From IMG/VR virus record IMGVR_UViG_3300001419_000004, positions 5 through 64,004 of that record: a stretch of 64,000 bases of DNA; one strand, given 5' to 3'. This DNA comes from a virus. Position numbers and translations under genes: made by a program. Position 1 is the first letter of the stretch; every line of letters begins with the position of its first letter. The notes under the pieces were generated by a model, which was not told the DNA's origin, did no database searches, and was given only the letters and a program-made list of their open reading frames with translations. Positions 9,147 through 18,430 of the stretch are shown piece after piece.

Positions 9147-10321
9147 TGTTATTAGAACAACTATTAAATATCGAATGCGATGATGCTGCTATTGCTGGCA
9201 AAGTGTTCAAGCACAACGAGGATTATACCCCATTATTAGAAGCGACCGCAAGAATATTACGTTTTAATTATGAGCGTGCGAAAAATGACCCGCGTCCACG
9301 CGCATTAGTTCTTGGCAGGTGGTTGCATCCGCGTACTGGTAACAAACTAGTAGCCGCCATCAACCTTAATTATTTGAGCCAAGAGGAGCTAGAACAACTA
9401 AATACATACCTGCCAAAAATCATGAAACCAGATAGCTTGAAAGTTAGATGGTGGACTGGTTATAGCATCCTACCACAGATATGGGTTAAAGCATATAGGC
9501 AATATGATGAACGATTTATCCATAGCGTAGGCTCGGCCGACATATTGCCCGCAACTCAGGATTACGAGACGCCAGAGCATCCTGGAGAACCAAAAGTTGC
9601 ACCAGATGTTGCAAACCAAATACAGAAGCTAAAGGAAATAGAGGCACAACAACAAGAGGAGCCTCCAAAAGAACCTTCAAAGAAACGGTCGTTAACACGG
9701 CTAACTAAAGATACTCTCAAACGAATCGCTAACTTAATAAAAACCAAATTGTTCAAAAACCGCAAGAAGGAGCAATCCAAACAACGTGCTGATGATGCAG
9801 AAAATATCGAGCGAGAACATGAGGCGGAAGTAGACGCAGAGGCAGAAGACCTCGAACAAATAGAACGCGAAAAAGCCGCAGAAGAAGCCGATGAATTGAA
9901 AAAGACGGAAGAGGAGCAAACAGAGTCATTCGCTAACAAATTAGATGTTGTCATAGAATCCATTATAAAACCAAGAGCTTTGCAATGGCATTCATATCAA
10001 AATTACATCCATTGGCATACACCTGAGAAATTCTTTGAACATCAACCAGGATTACGTGGCCGAGTAATTGATTATACTACAGGCACAAAACTAGTCGCCA
10101 TATACAATATATTAGAAGACACACTCATCGTCGATTTAGTCGACCAACCAGTAGAAATGCTAGCAGAGTCCGGGTGGGATTGGCGTAATACTATTAGAAT
10201 CGTACTAGACCAAACACTATCTATAGAGTACGACACACCTAATGGCAGAAATATCTTCGAAGAGCGGATTAAGAAACACCAATTATGGAATGTGATTCAA
10301 GAAGTAGCCGATTCTCAATAA
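9146..10321 (+). CDS. Hypothetical protein with duplicated terminal domains
   Basis: 391 residues. The N-terminal part (about 50-80, HPRTGNKLVAAINLNYLSQE) and the C-terminal part (about 300-335, DYTTGTKLVAIYNILEDT) look like two copies of one domain. They are separated by a long highly charged, probably coiled-coil segment (about 155-265). The start overlaps the previous stop by one base. It ends immediately adjacent to the convergent gene at 10322 with no room for a terminator. The function is unknown. Confidence 0.65.
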   Translation: MLLEQLLNIECDDAAIAGKVFKHNEDYTPLLEATARILRFNYERAKNDPRPRALVLGRWLHPRTGNKLVAAINLNYLSQEELEQLNTYLPKIMKPDSLKVRWWTGYSILPQIWVKAYRQYDERFIHSVGSADILPATQDYETPEHPGEPKVAPDVANQIQKLKEIEAQQQEEPPKEPSKKRSLTRLTKDTLKRIANLIKTKLFKNRKKEQSKQRADDAENIEREHEAEVDAEAEDLEQIEREKAAEEADELKKTEEEQTESFANKLDVVIESIIKPRALQWHSYQNYIHWHTPEKFFEHQPGLRGRVIDYTTGTKLVAIYNILEDTLIVDLVDQPVEMLAESGWDWRNTIRIVLDQTLSIEYDTPNGRNIFEERIKKHQLWNVIQEVADSQ

Positions 10322-12481
10322 TCAGAGCCTCGTATTAACATCTATAAACATCGCTCGATATTGTGCGACCCTAGCATCATACGAAGCCTCATCCAAACAA
10401 AGATGGCCACCATCACACTCAACCATATATCCATAGCCCAGATGCGATAGCAAGAAAGTGTAGCTCTGGCTAAATGAGAGGCCAGTATAAACCCAATAGC
10501 CAGAAGACCTATCCCCTACCTCAAATAAATGATATGGCAGCTCTTCAAAATCATCATATGCGCGTAAAACAAAACCACCAACATAAAACCCGTAAATCTC
10601 CTTGCCATAAAGACTAGTCAAATTATAGTAAGTACTATAAGGGACCAAAGTAGGCAATAAGTCAACACCAACTACAAGTTCACCATCTACAATTTTCCAA
10701 GGAATGTACATTTCAGTTCCCCAAACGGTAATCGGGTCGTTTGGTTCGCTCAAGCCGCTAGCAATAGCCGCATCATAATAATTCCGATTAGGAGATTGGT
10801 AAACCCCAATCATAAAATCAGGGTTAACAGCATGAATCCTATCCTTTAAATTCTTCGCCAAAGCAGCGATATTATCTTCAAGGTACAGGTAATATTCATC
10901 CAGAGACGAGTTAGCTATAAGCCATGATTTTCTTTGAGAGCGAATTGGTACAGATGCACCACTACCAATCGAAGCTAAATATGATTCCCAAATATTGTCA
11001 GCATACCCCCAACTAATCCGATCAAGATACGGCTGTTTCTTGCCTTTGTAGTAATGACCATATATTTCAAGGTCAAAGAAGAACCCATCAGCGCGATGGT
11101 CATCGGAATCTCTAACAAATCTTGCTAAGCTAACAAGAATATCCCCAAGATAATCCCAATAATCTACATCCCATGGACTTACAAAAGGAGTCTCAACACC
11201 ATCCTCACCTACGCCTTTTTCAAATCCTCTGCCGTATGTATCAACATTATAAGCAAAAGACATAACTGGATGGAAAGCCATATTACGGCTATCTGCCCAA
11301 GAAGTATAATCCCGGATAAGGCTCCATCCAATAGCTGCATCTGGAGACCCAGAATAATCAGTGGAATCAGAGATAAGATTGTGCATAATTACAGTATTAA
11401 ATCCATACTCAACAAAAACATCATTGCGTTCAGGCACATCGCCCCATGTTGGATAAATCGCAGTATGGATTGCTTTTACCGTCTCAGGACTGTCATCTTC
11501 GCCCCCACCACCGCCACCGCCACCGTCAGGATTAACCGGATAACCTGGGTCTCCAAGTTCTACGTCTCCTGCGTCATATCCAGGTCTAGGCTCCGCATTG
11601 GTAATAGCACATCTCCAATAATAATATTTTACTTCTCCCTCTTTGCATATCTTTTTAAATAATTGGTTGATTCTCGCATTATAATAATAATCACCCCTAG
11701 TGGTCTGCGGGTCGGGCTCATAATTAAATACCGGCACCATTTCTCCGCCATATCGCTCTATAAAGTTATGTGGATTATGCCCAATGCCTGGGATACCTCT
11801 ATTATCTATTATATCCTGCATATATGGGCTGCTTTCATATGAGCTAGAGCTTGTAGATGAACTAGAACTGCTCACACTAGAACTAGAACTGCTCACACTA
11901 GAACTAGAACTGCTCACACTAGAGCTAGAGGAACTTACACTAGAGCTAGAGGAACTTACACTAGAACTAGAACTGCTACTATACGGCGGTGACACTACAG
12001 AGCTAGAGGAACTACTCACACTAGAACTAGAACTCACAGACGAACTAGAACTCACAGACGAACTAGAGGAGCTCACAGACGAACTAGAGGAGCTCACAGA
12101 CGAACTAGAGGAGCTCACAGACGAACTAGAACTCACAGACGAACTAGAACTCACAGACGAACTAGAACTCACAGACGAACTAGAACTCACAGACGAACTA
12201 GAGCTCACAGACGAACTAGAACTGCTACTATACGGCGGTGACACTACAGAACTAGAGGAACTACTCACACTAGAACTAGAACTCACAGACGAACTAGAAC
12301 TCACAGACGAACTAGAGGAGCTACTAATAAATGACGTAGACGACGAAGACGACGACAAACCAGCAGTTAATATAGGAGGCAGTAACCCAGACGATTCATA
12401 AAATGTATTAACCCCACCAGGACTTTGGCCCAGAGATTTCGCTACAGGCAATCCTAATGAAATATGGAATTCATTTGCCAT
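10322..12481 (-). CDS. Ser-rich virion appendage with glycoside-hydrolase-like domain
   Basis: 719 residues. After a short N-terminus comes a Ser-rich tract (about 43-215) made of SSSSSV-type repeats. A Gly-rich linker follows at about 305. The C-terminal 400 residues have the character of a TIM-barrel glycoside hydrolase: ADGFFFDLEIYG at about 465 resembles a catalytic-acid strand, and there are many aromatic residues. It may degrade or bind host surface glycans. The start overlaps the stop of the beta-helix gene (TAATG), linking the two appendage genes. Family membership of the barrel is inferred. Confidence 0.6.
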   Translation of the reverse strand: MANEFHISLGLPVAKSLGQSPGGVNTFYESSGLLPPILTAGLSSSSSSTSFISSSSSSSVSSSSSVSSSSSVSSSSSSVVSPPYSSSSSSSVSSSSSVSSSSSVSSSSSVSSSSSVSSSSSVSSSSSSVSSSSSSVSSSSSSVSSSSSVSSSSSVSSSSSSVVSPPYSSSSSSSVSSSSSSVSSSSSSVSSSSSSVSSSSSSVSSSSSSTSSSSYESSPYMQDIIDNRGIPGIGHNPHNFIERYGGEMVPVFNYEPDPQTTRGDYYYNARINQLFKKICKEGEVKYYYWRCAITNAEPRPGYDAGDVELGDPGYPVNPDGGGGGGGGEDDSPETVKAIHTAIYPTWGDVPERNDVFVEYGFNTVIMHNLISDSTDYSGSPDAAIGWSLIRDYTSWADSRNMAFHPVMSFAYNVDTYGRGFEKGVGEDGVETPFVSPWDVDYWDYLGDILVSLARFVRDSDDHRADGFFFDLEIYGHYYKGKKQPYLDRISWGYADNIWESYLASIGSGASVPIRSQRKSWLIANSSLDEYYLYLEDNIAALAKNLKDRIHAVNPDFMIGVYQSPNRNYYDAAIASGLSEPNDPITVWGTEMYIPWKIVDGELVVGVDLLPTLVPYSTYYNLTSLYGKEIYGFYVGGFVLRAYDDFEELPYHLFEVGDRSSGYWVYTGLSFSQSYTFLLSHLGYGYMVECDGGHLCLDEASYDARVAQYRAMFIDVNTRL
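11846..12335 (-). repeat. Low-complexity Ser-codon tandem repeats
   Basis: Short units such as ctagaactagaactcacaga recur with varied order, encoding SSSS(V/S) blocks. Two larger blocks share the string ctactatacggcggtgacac, about 250 bp apart, indicating an internal duplication. The array produces an acidic open frame on the opposite strand that is only a shadow. Confidence 0.85.
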
Positions 12482-13743
12482 TATGCATCCAAATCAATTG
12501 CCACTGCGTAACCCGCAGCTTCATCGCTATCAAGGTTGTAATCATCACTAGCTGAATCAACATACCCGTGGTCGGTTTCAGACCCATCGAATGTGTTGCC
12601 AACTACATCAGCATACATCCCATCTATATCGTCTCCAACTCCATTATTGCCGCCGAAATAGCTATATGCAGAGATGAGCATGGAGGCTGTAGTCGCAAAT
12701 TCAACTCCCCACGCAGTACTGTTTGTTATTCTACAACCTATTGTTCTAAGCACATCTGCGCCTTGTTGGTCAATACCATCTGATGTTGCGCCATCAGCTA
12801 CACAATTAAGGAATAAGCCATTATCACATTCGTAATTATCGACATTCTCATAACACAAGCAACCATAAAACGCCAATCGGGAAGAACTCCCACCAATCCC
12901 TACGCCACCATTATTGTGTGATTTACAAAAAGCATAGATTGAATCATACCCATAAATTCCTTCACTCATACCATCCGATGTACTCCCCGTACAGACAAAA
13001 TTCAAACACGTTAGTTCAGCGGCTCGGTAAAAGTCGGTGCCATAAAAACATAAATCAGACTTGCAATGCATAACTATATTATTGGAATTAGCAGAACCAC
13101 GGAAATACCAACCAGTACCGGCGCGGGTAGTGCGTATGTTCTCAAACCACAACATATCGTTTGTAACGCCAGATTCCATATGTAAGCAGTGGTCTGCCTC
13201 ATCTTCACCATCCAACACAGCATAAGTTCCATCATCTGCCCAACTACTATTCACACCTACAAATTTTATCCACCCATCAGTCGTATCGCCGGAGAGAGTT
13301 GGAAATTCAATGCCGTAGCATGTCGAAGTCATTACAGCATCAGTAGGGTCGGCACCTCTATCGTCATTGGTTATGCCATCGGCGTCATCAATGTCATTCC
13401 ACAAGTACGCCCCATCAAGCCACACCCAAAACGTTGTGTCGCTTTCCGCCCAAATAATATCGCCTTGCCAATCCGGCGTCGATGGCGTATCATGAACTGT
13501 ATCTCCAGCCGCCCAAGTGGCATGGCTGCTTCCAGTTACAATCTTTACTAATCTGGCGATGTAACCAGTTCCTTTGATGTATAGGATATCTCCTGCAGCA
13601 AGTTGAGTGCCATTGCCGAATCCTGTAAGCGACTGCAAAAAACCACCTGGCCCGGTATAATAGTTGGCGCTACCATCTCCATCCGGGTCGCCTGTGGAAT
13701 CAACAAACGAATTTTGTCCTAAATCACAAAAATAAGTGGTCAT
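12481..13743 (-). CDS. Parallel beta-helix appendage protein
   Basis: 420 residues. Regularly spaced short strands with Asn, Cys and Gly turns (about 175-370) resemble right-handed beta-helix pectate-lyase or tailspike folds. The N-terminal 100 residues include a TGxGTQLAAGDILYIKG-type segment often seen before such helices. It probably forms part of a fibre or spike that contacts host glycans. It overlaps both neighbouring genes (ATGA upstream, TAATG downstream), so 10322-14213 is one appendage operon. Confidence 0.65.
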   Translation of the reverse strand: MTTYFCDLGQNSFVDSTGDPDGDGSANYYTGPGGFLQSLTGFGNGTQLAAGDILYIKGTGYIARLVKIVTGSSHATWAAGDTVHDTPSTPDWQGDIIWAESDTTFWVWLDGAYLWNDIDDADGITNDDRGADPTDAVMTSTCYGIEFPTLSGDTTDGWIKFVGVNSSWADDGTYAVLDGEDEADHCLHMESGVTNDMLWFENIRTTRAGTGWYFRGSANSNNIVMHCKSDLCFYGTDFYRAAELTCLNFVCTGSTSDGMSEGIYGYDSIYAFCKSHNNGGVGIGGSSSRLAFYGCLCYENVDNYECDNGLFLNCVADGATSDGIDQQGADVLRTIGCRITNSTAWGVEFATTASMLISAYSYFGGNNGVGDDIDGMYADVVGNTFDGSETDHGYVDSASDDYNLDSDEAAGYAVAIDLDA

Positions 13744-14213
13744 TTAGTAGCATCCTTCCTGCGAATGCGCGTATCTTCGTAAACCCACAACCTGGCCTGG
13801 AAGACCTGCTCTACAACACCGTCAGCATCAGTTTCTTGAACTATGCGAGTTACTGGCCCATCTATTTGGTTCTTCGAAATGCGGAATCGCTTCCTTGGAA
13901 CATCAACCCACTGCTTTTCATCGCCTTGCCGATGGTCGCAAAGAATATTACATCGTGTAAGCCCAAATTTATCAACCCATTTTGGATGCTTGTGGGAGCA
14001 AAATTCGGCGTCACTGACCTTACATCCTATAACAGTAGAACCTTCAGGAACTACAGCATTTGTTAGATTACATTCTCTAAATATTAATCCAGTCTTACCT
14101 TTGCAAATCGCAGTGCCTGATTCTAACTGCATTAAATTACATTCTTCAAACACATCATCAGATTCACATAGAGGGTCTATAAAAATATAATTCTTAGATT
14201 TATGAGTGGCCAT
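13740..14213 (-). CDS. Hypothetical Cys-containing small protein
   Basis: 157 residues. The first half has repeated short units around CNL/CKV (EECNLMQLES, RECNLTNAVV, GCKVSDAEFC) reminiscent of a small pentapeptide-like or beta-helix coil. The C-terminal half is basic and Arg-rich. It is the first gene of the appendage operon and faces a 213-bp divergent intergenic region. Confidence 0.6.
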   Translation of the reverse strand: MATHKSKNYIFIDPLCESDDVFEECNLMQLESGTAICKGKTGLIFRECNLTNAVVPEGSTVIGCKVSDAEFCSHKHPKWVDKFGLTRCNILCDHRQGDEKQWVDVPRKRFRISKNQIDGPVTRIVQETDADGVVEQVFQARLWVYEDTRIRRKDATK

Positions 14214-14426
14214 TTAGTTTACCTCATCATATTTATGATTAATTATTAGGAGTCCTTATTAAAATATCGCTAAGCCTTAGCAGCAGCTCTTTTTATCTAC
14301 CCTAATTTACACAATCACACAATATATCGTATCTTTGATTAATATTCCTAAATTATTATTGTGGTTAATTTTATATTCACAAATCTAATTAGAACTAACG
14401 CTTCTTGTATATATATATATATAACA
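14214..14426. promoter_or_regulatory. Divergent intergenic region
   Basis: 213 AT-rich bases separate the minus-strand appendage operon from the plus-strand HTH gene, so promoters for both must lie here. A TA dinucleotide run (about 14409-14422) directly precedes the HTH gene start. I see no confident -35/-10 pair. Confidence 0.4.
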
Positions 14427-14885
14427 ATGGATCACGACGAATTAATAGAATTTCAAAAAATTTTTGATTCTGTAGATACTTCAGACCCATTAAAATTAAG
14501 ACAATGGTTTGAAGAGTATCCAGAATTAACATTGCACGAGCATTGCCAGATAGCTGGCCGCACAAAAGCCACTATCAAAAAATGGATACGCAAAGCTAGA
14601 GTCAATCCAATAATTATAACAGAGATAGATGGCAGTATCATCACTAGCACCAGAAGAAGGCCATTATATATACCGGACAGCAAACCATTACCAAATATTA
14701 ACATCCCAGATGACTGGGACACGAAGCCAGAATGGTTGTTAAAATGCAATGAAGAGCTTGGAATCAGCAAGCGGCAATTGAGCAAATTGCTAAATTGTTC
14801 AAGACATAAAATCGGGCGTCTAATAAATAAAACAAAAGAACCGCCTATTCCTCAATCAATAGTAGACCTCTTGAATGAGTTATAA
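14427..14885 (+). CDS. Double HTH DNA-binding protein
   Basis: 152 residues from the ATG at 14427; an upstream in-frame GTG would add a hydrophobic stretch of intergenic character. Two helix-turn-helix segments are visible: LTLHEHCQIAGRTKATIKKW near the N-terminus and ISKRQLSKLLNCSRHKIGRL near the C-terminus. It resembles the N-terminal HTH modules of the homing endonucleases in this window. It overlaps the next gene by 11 nt and may act with it. Confidence 0.6.
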   Translation: MDHDELIEFQKIFDSVDTSDPLKLRQWFEEYPELTLHEHCQIAGRTKATIKKWIRKARVNPIIITEIDGSIITSTRRRPLYIPDSKPLPNINIPDDWDTKPEWLLKCNEELGISKRQLSKLLNCSRHKIGRLINKTKEPPIPQSIVDLLNEL

Positions 14886-15984
14886 CTTTCCATATTGGGT
14901 TAGAAGACTAGCCCGTGAATTACAAGAAGCAAGTCCGGTGAAATATGCGCATCTATACAATGACCGGATAAGGGTCCAATATAATACTGGGTTTAAAAGG
15001 AGTTATATATACAATTATGTAAAACGCCGCATTTGGTCTAGCCAGATTTCGAAAGACGATAAACGATGCAATTGGCCAGTAAAATTAGACTATGAATTCA
15101 CATGGGGTCCATTTAGTGGCGAGGAATCAAAATTATCCAAATATTTCCACATACCACGAAACCGAATTAATGATTTAAGTTATATAGAAAAAGAGCTGCT
15201 GATTCAACACCTTATAGAGATATTGATCTCCGGCGATTACATAAAACCGCATATTACAGAGTCCATGATAGATGCTGAATTAAAATGGCTGGCAAACGTA
15301 AATCATATTTATTTCCATAATATAGTCGATTTATATGCAGCAGTCCGCAAACACCCCAGACCTGGCAGGCCCATCATTGAAAAATACTACGATATCTCAC
15401 ATATGTATAGAGATGACGAACGCAAAACATTATCTAACGCATTTTCAAACAGCAAGATATTGTTCTCGGCATTGCAAAAATTATTATGCAAAAAGAAATG
15501 GGATTTTAATATAACCACAATTCATTCAATGTTATACGGGTCTGGCTACGGCCCAAAATGGCACGACCCATCAATATTTGGTATTGTCATAAAACAACTA
15601 TTCAATATCGACCGTCACAGAGTGTTGGTCGACGCATCACCAAATTTACATGAGAAAATATTGTCTTCGTGGATGCTAGGGTGCAAGTATGCCACTCTAA
15701 ATGGCACCAGACCACCAATAGAATTAATAAATCGGATAGGCGTAGAGGTAGTGAAATCTACCAAACCACACGATTTATTGGTAGTAGATAACAATTTCAA
15801 AGAGTTGCAGATAGACAGAATTAAGTATCTTCGTAGCATATGCAAAGATATGTTGGTGTTTGTACCAACTACACAACACAAACAGCTATCAAGTGTACTC
15901 AAACCCACTAAAGCAATCAAAATTAAAATATTGCCAATTCGGTCAGACCGTAAGTTAGAGTATTTATTTATATATCTGGGATAG
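14875..15984 (+). CDS. Degenerate methyltransferase-like protein
   Basis: 369 residues. The C-terminal part (about 240-345) has the order and spacing of the methyltransferase domain in the two LAGLIDADG fusions. VLVDASPNLHEKIL stands where motif I (FDPCGGWG) would be, and LVVDNNF stands where TSPPF would be. The Gly-rich and SPP catalytic residues are missing, so it is likely inactive as a methyltransferase, or binds DNA only. The N-terminal 200 residues are basic and unassigned. It overlaps the upstream double-HTH gene. The relationship is inferred by eye and should be tested by structure prediction. Confidence 0.45.
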   Translation: MSYNFPYWVRRLARELQEASPVKYAHLYNDRIRVQYNTGFKRSYIYNYVKRRIWSSQISKDDKRCNWPVKLDYEFTWGPFSGEESKLSKYFHIPRNRINDLSYIEKELLIQHLIEILISGDYIKPHITESMIDAELKWLANVNHIYFHNIVDLYAAVRKHPRPGRPIIEKYYDISHMYRDDERKTLSNAFSNSKILFSALQKLLCKKKWDFNITTIHSMLYGSGYGPKWHDPSIFGIVIKQLFNIDRHRVLVDASPNLHEKILSSWMLGCKYATLNGTRPPIELINRIGVEVVKSTKPHDLLVVDNNFKELQIDRIKYLRSICKDMLVFVPTTQHKQLSSVLKPTKAIKIKILPIRSDRKLEYLFIYLG

Positions 15985-16023
15985 CAGTTCTGCAAAAATA
16001 TTATAGGAATTTGGAGATAACTG

Positions 16024-18399
16024 ATGGTAGATAACAAACTTCAGCCATATAGCACCTATATTGATGGCCAGCTGGTTCAAATACTGGGGCCAGACAATAC
16101 CAATCTGACATATCAATATGATAGTCAGCAACGGATGTTCTACATCAGAGAGAGCCTGATAACCGCCAGCAACACTCATGGCGCAACGCACGTAAGCCAA
16201 GACCCGGTTCCAGATGCTTCATGCAATACTCCCGGATTAATGTCGGCAAACGACAAATGTAAGTTAGATGAAATTGTCGGCACACGCTTAGGCGTCTTGG
16301 GATTCCAAGGGGCTGGATTCCCCGACGATGGTGGATGGTTGCAAGGCGATATTGTACTAGCAGCTGGTAGTGAATTCATAAGCCTAGAACGCGTCGGCAA
16401 TGTAATCCGATTTATTGTTGATGTCCCAGCACCTTTCACTTGTGCTGCTGAGGAATGTTTCCAAGTCTATTGGATACAAGATGAAACTGAAGCCAACGCA
16501 TTAAGGCCGCCATCATGTGGCGGCAAGCTTCCTAATATAAATTCATATGGTGAGCTGAAAGTATATCTATTCCCAGAATCTACAGTTATAAATCCAAATT
16601 CGACATATAGTACGCTTGGTAATAAAGGCGACTACCCAACATTTATCTTCAAACGCTACGATGATGGTATGACTAGCGCAAATGAAGCAGAAGTTGATGT
16701 GGTTCTAAAACGCAATGAAAATGGTGTCGGTGTCGTTGGTTGGGCATTCACACCAGGTGCCACTGGCACTCCAGAATGCGTGTGGTACGTCGGAACCGAT
16801 GACGATGGCAATAGGATAGACTTCAAGTTAAGTGGAGATTCTGAGCCTGGCCTGCTAGGTGCCCTGCTATATAAAGGCAGCTCAATCACAAAGCAGATGG
16901 GTGTGATCACTGGTTACACCTCAAGTGTTCTATCCACAAACCAATATAAAGCGAAGCTATGGGATATAACAGGCCAGGCGGTGAAAGGTGATGAGTTCAC
17001 TGTAACCAATGTACTCCAATGGGACTTAGATGACGATACGCTAATATTGGATTCCGCTCTTGGCACTGTATTGCCACTAGGACAATTCATTGATGTGTGG
17101 TCTATAAATTGTGGGTCGACTACTTGCTATTACTGCAAAGAGACAACCATCAACGTAAATGGATTGTGGGCAACACTAGGTGCAGTCGAATTTGGGAATA
17201 CAATCGAACTCAGACCAGAGGATGATTCTGCCCCAACAGAGCCAAGCGATAGCGTCAATGATATATCATTAATAGACCCGAATGAATGGGGCGTCACTAA
17301 TATGGACGACCCGATGTTGGTGTTTGTATCAGATGGCGTCGGAACCGAACCAGATAGTGTGATACCAGCTTCTGGGCAAGCGAATTATACTTTTTCCATC
17401 GTCAACACTGTTGGTGCTGGTACAACCCCGGACCGCAGGCACTTAGAAGTGGTAGATGACGATAACGGGTCTAACATTCAAAGGCCAATTTTCATATGGC
17501 ACCGAGCAAGTCTGCGTAATGCCTTGATGGAGGTCCATTTTTCCAGGCCGGTTGAGTCGACCGCTGGTGTATTATTCCCACCAGTCGATGTGTTATTTAG
17601 AGCACCGATTTCGACAGTAGACACAAAATATGCAACAATAACAGACACAGGTGCATTTAATACCGGGCAATATAGCGGCATGAGCTGGGTGCAATTGATG
17701 GGTGTGAACTGGCATGACCTACCATCAAGGGGCGCAATCAAGGTCCTGATGTTTGATGGCTCATTTACATATGGCCAGACAGTGCAATATGCCGCGAAAC
17801 TTCCAAGTAGTGCTGGTGCTGCTATTTATCTGGCAACAAATGACCCGCTACCAGCTGCCGGAACAGTCGTAGAAATTCTCCATGAAGAATATACCACAAC
17901 TGCTGCTAGGTTGCAGTTTAGGCACAACATAAACAGCCATGATATCGAAATGCAGCCAATAGTTGGTACGCTCGATATGGGAACCGAATACAACTTAGAA
18001 TCAACTAGCCCAACTGATATTGCAGATAATTTTATACAAGATTTTTCATCATCAGAAGATGGCTCAGTTTACTGGCAGAACGGTGAGGCTGAAACAACCA
18101 CATCAGGCATCACCACCAGTGAATCCGGATTCTATATCTTAAATGGCGGAGTTGTTTCTACAGTAGAATATTACAACGTTCTGAAAATCATGGTGAATGA
18201 GGGCCAGGTCTGGATGTGGTGGAATAACTTATTGTTGCCAGCAGATACAGGCAACCCATATTATACAATCACAGATGTGGTCAAGTATGGCAAATTCGGT
18301 TTGAGGTTATGGCCAGGTTCTAAAGTACGCAGAGTAATTCTGAGGTCAAAGCTACATCAGTTCTCAGAATTCTCCCTCGGTCAACTCGAACTATCTTAG
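16024..18399 (+). CDS. Tail fibre-like structural protein
   Basis: 791 residues; GGAG eight bases before the ATG. Near residue 70 it carries the fibre hallmark PGLMSANDKCKLDEI, shared in variant form with the two collagen-like fibres at 23572 and 25179. The rest is Gly, Thr and Asp rich with beta-strand character and a Cys-rich patch around 355-372. Its C-terminus, GQLELS, reappears as the C-terminus of the following nuclease gene with different codons. It is probably an extended or receptor-binding fibre component. Confidence 0.7.
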   Translation: MVDNKLQPYSTYIDGQLVQILGPDNTNLTYQYDSQQRMFYIRESLITASNTHGATHVSQDPVPDASCNTPGLMSANDKCKLDEIVGTRLGVLGFQGAGFPDDGGWLQGDIVLAAGSEFISLERVGNVIRFIVDVPAPFTCAAEECFQVYWIQDETEANALRPPSCGGKLPNINSYGELKVYLFPESTVINPNSTYSTLGNKGDYPTFIFKRYDDGMTSANEAEVDVVLKRNENGVGVVGWAFTPGATGTPECVWYVGTDDDGNRIDFKLSGDSEPGLLGALLYKGSSITKQMGVITGYTSSVLSTNQYKAKLWDITGQAVKGDEFTVTNVLQWDLDDDTLILDSALGTVLPLGQFIDVWSINCGSTTCYYCKETTINVNGLWATLGAVEFGNTIELRPEDDSAPTEPSDSVNDISLIDPNEWGVTNMDDPMLVFVSDGVGTEPDSVIPASGQANYTFSIVNTVGAGTTPDRRHLEVVDDDNGSNIQRPIFIWHRASLRNALMEVHFSRPVESTAGVLFPPVDVLFRAPISTVDTKYATITDTGAFNTGQYSGMSWVQLMGVNWHDLPSRGAIKVLMFDGSFTYGQTVQYAAKLPSSAGAAIYLATNDPLPAAGTVVEILHEEYTTTAARLQFRHNINSHDIEMQPIVGTLDMGTEYNLESTSPTDIADNFIQDFSSSEDGSVYWQNGEAETTTSGITTSESGFYILNGGVVSTVEYYNVLKIMVNEGQVWMWWNNLLLPADTGNPYYTITDVVKYGKFGLRLWPGSKVRRVILRSKLHQFSEFSLGQLELS
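18379..18399 (+). other. Fibre C-terminal GQLELS-stop, original-type copy
   Basis: Codons ggt caa ctc gaa cta tct tag end the fibre gene. The same six residues and TAG stop recur at 19919-19939 at the end of the nuclease gene, with four of the six sense codons changed synonymously. Confidence 0.6.
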
Positions 18400-18430
18400 T
18401 CAAAAGTACATAATAGAAGAGGATTCTATT

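Noticed and set aside
11784-12401. Acidic ELEL-repeat open frame on the plus strand
   Set aside because: It is the antisense of the Ser-rich repeat and has no ribosome site; a shadow of low-complexity coding DNA.
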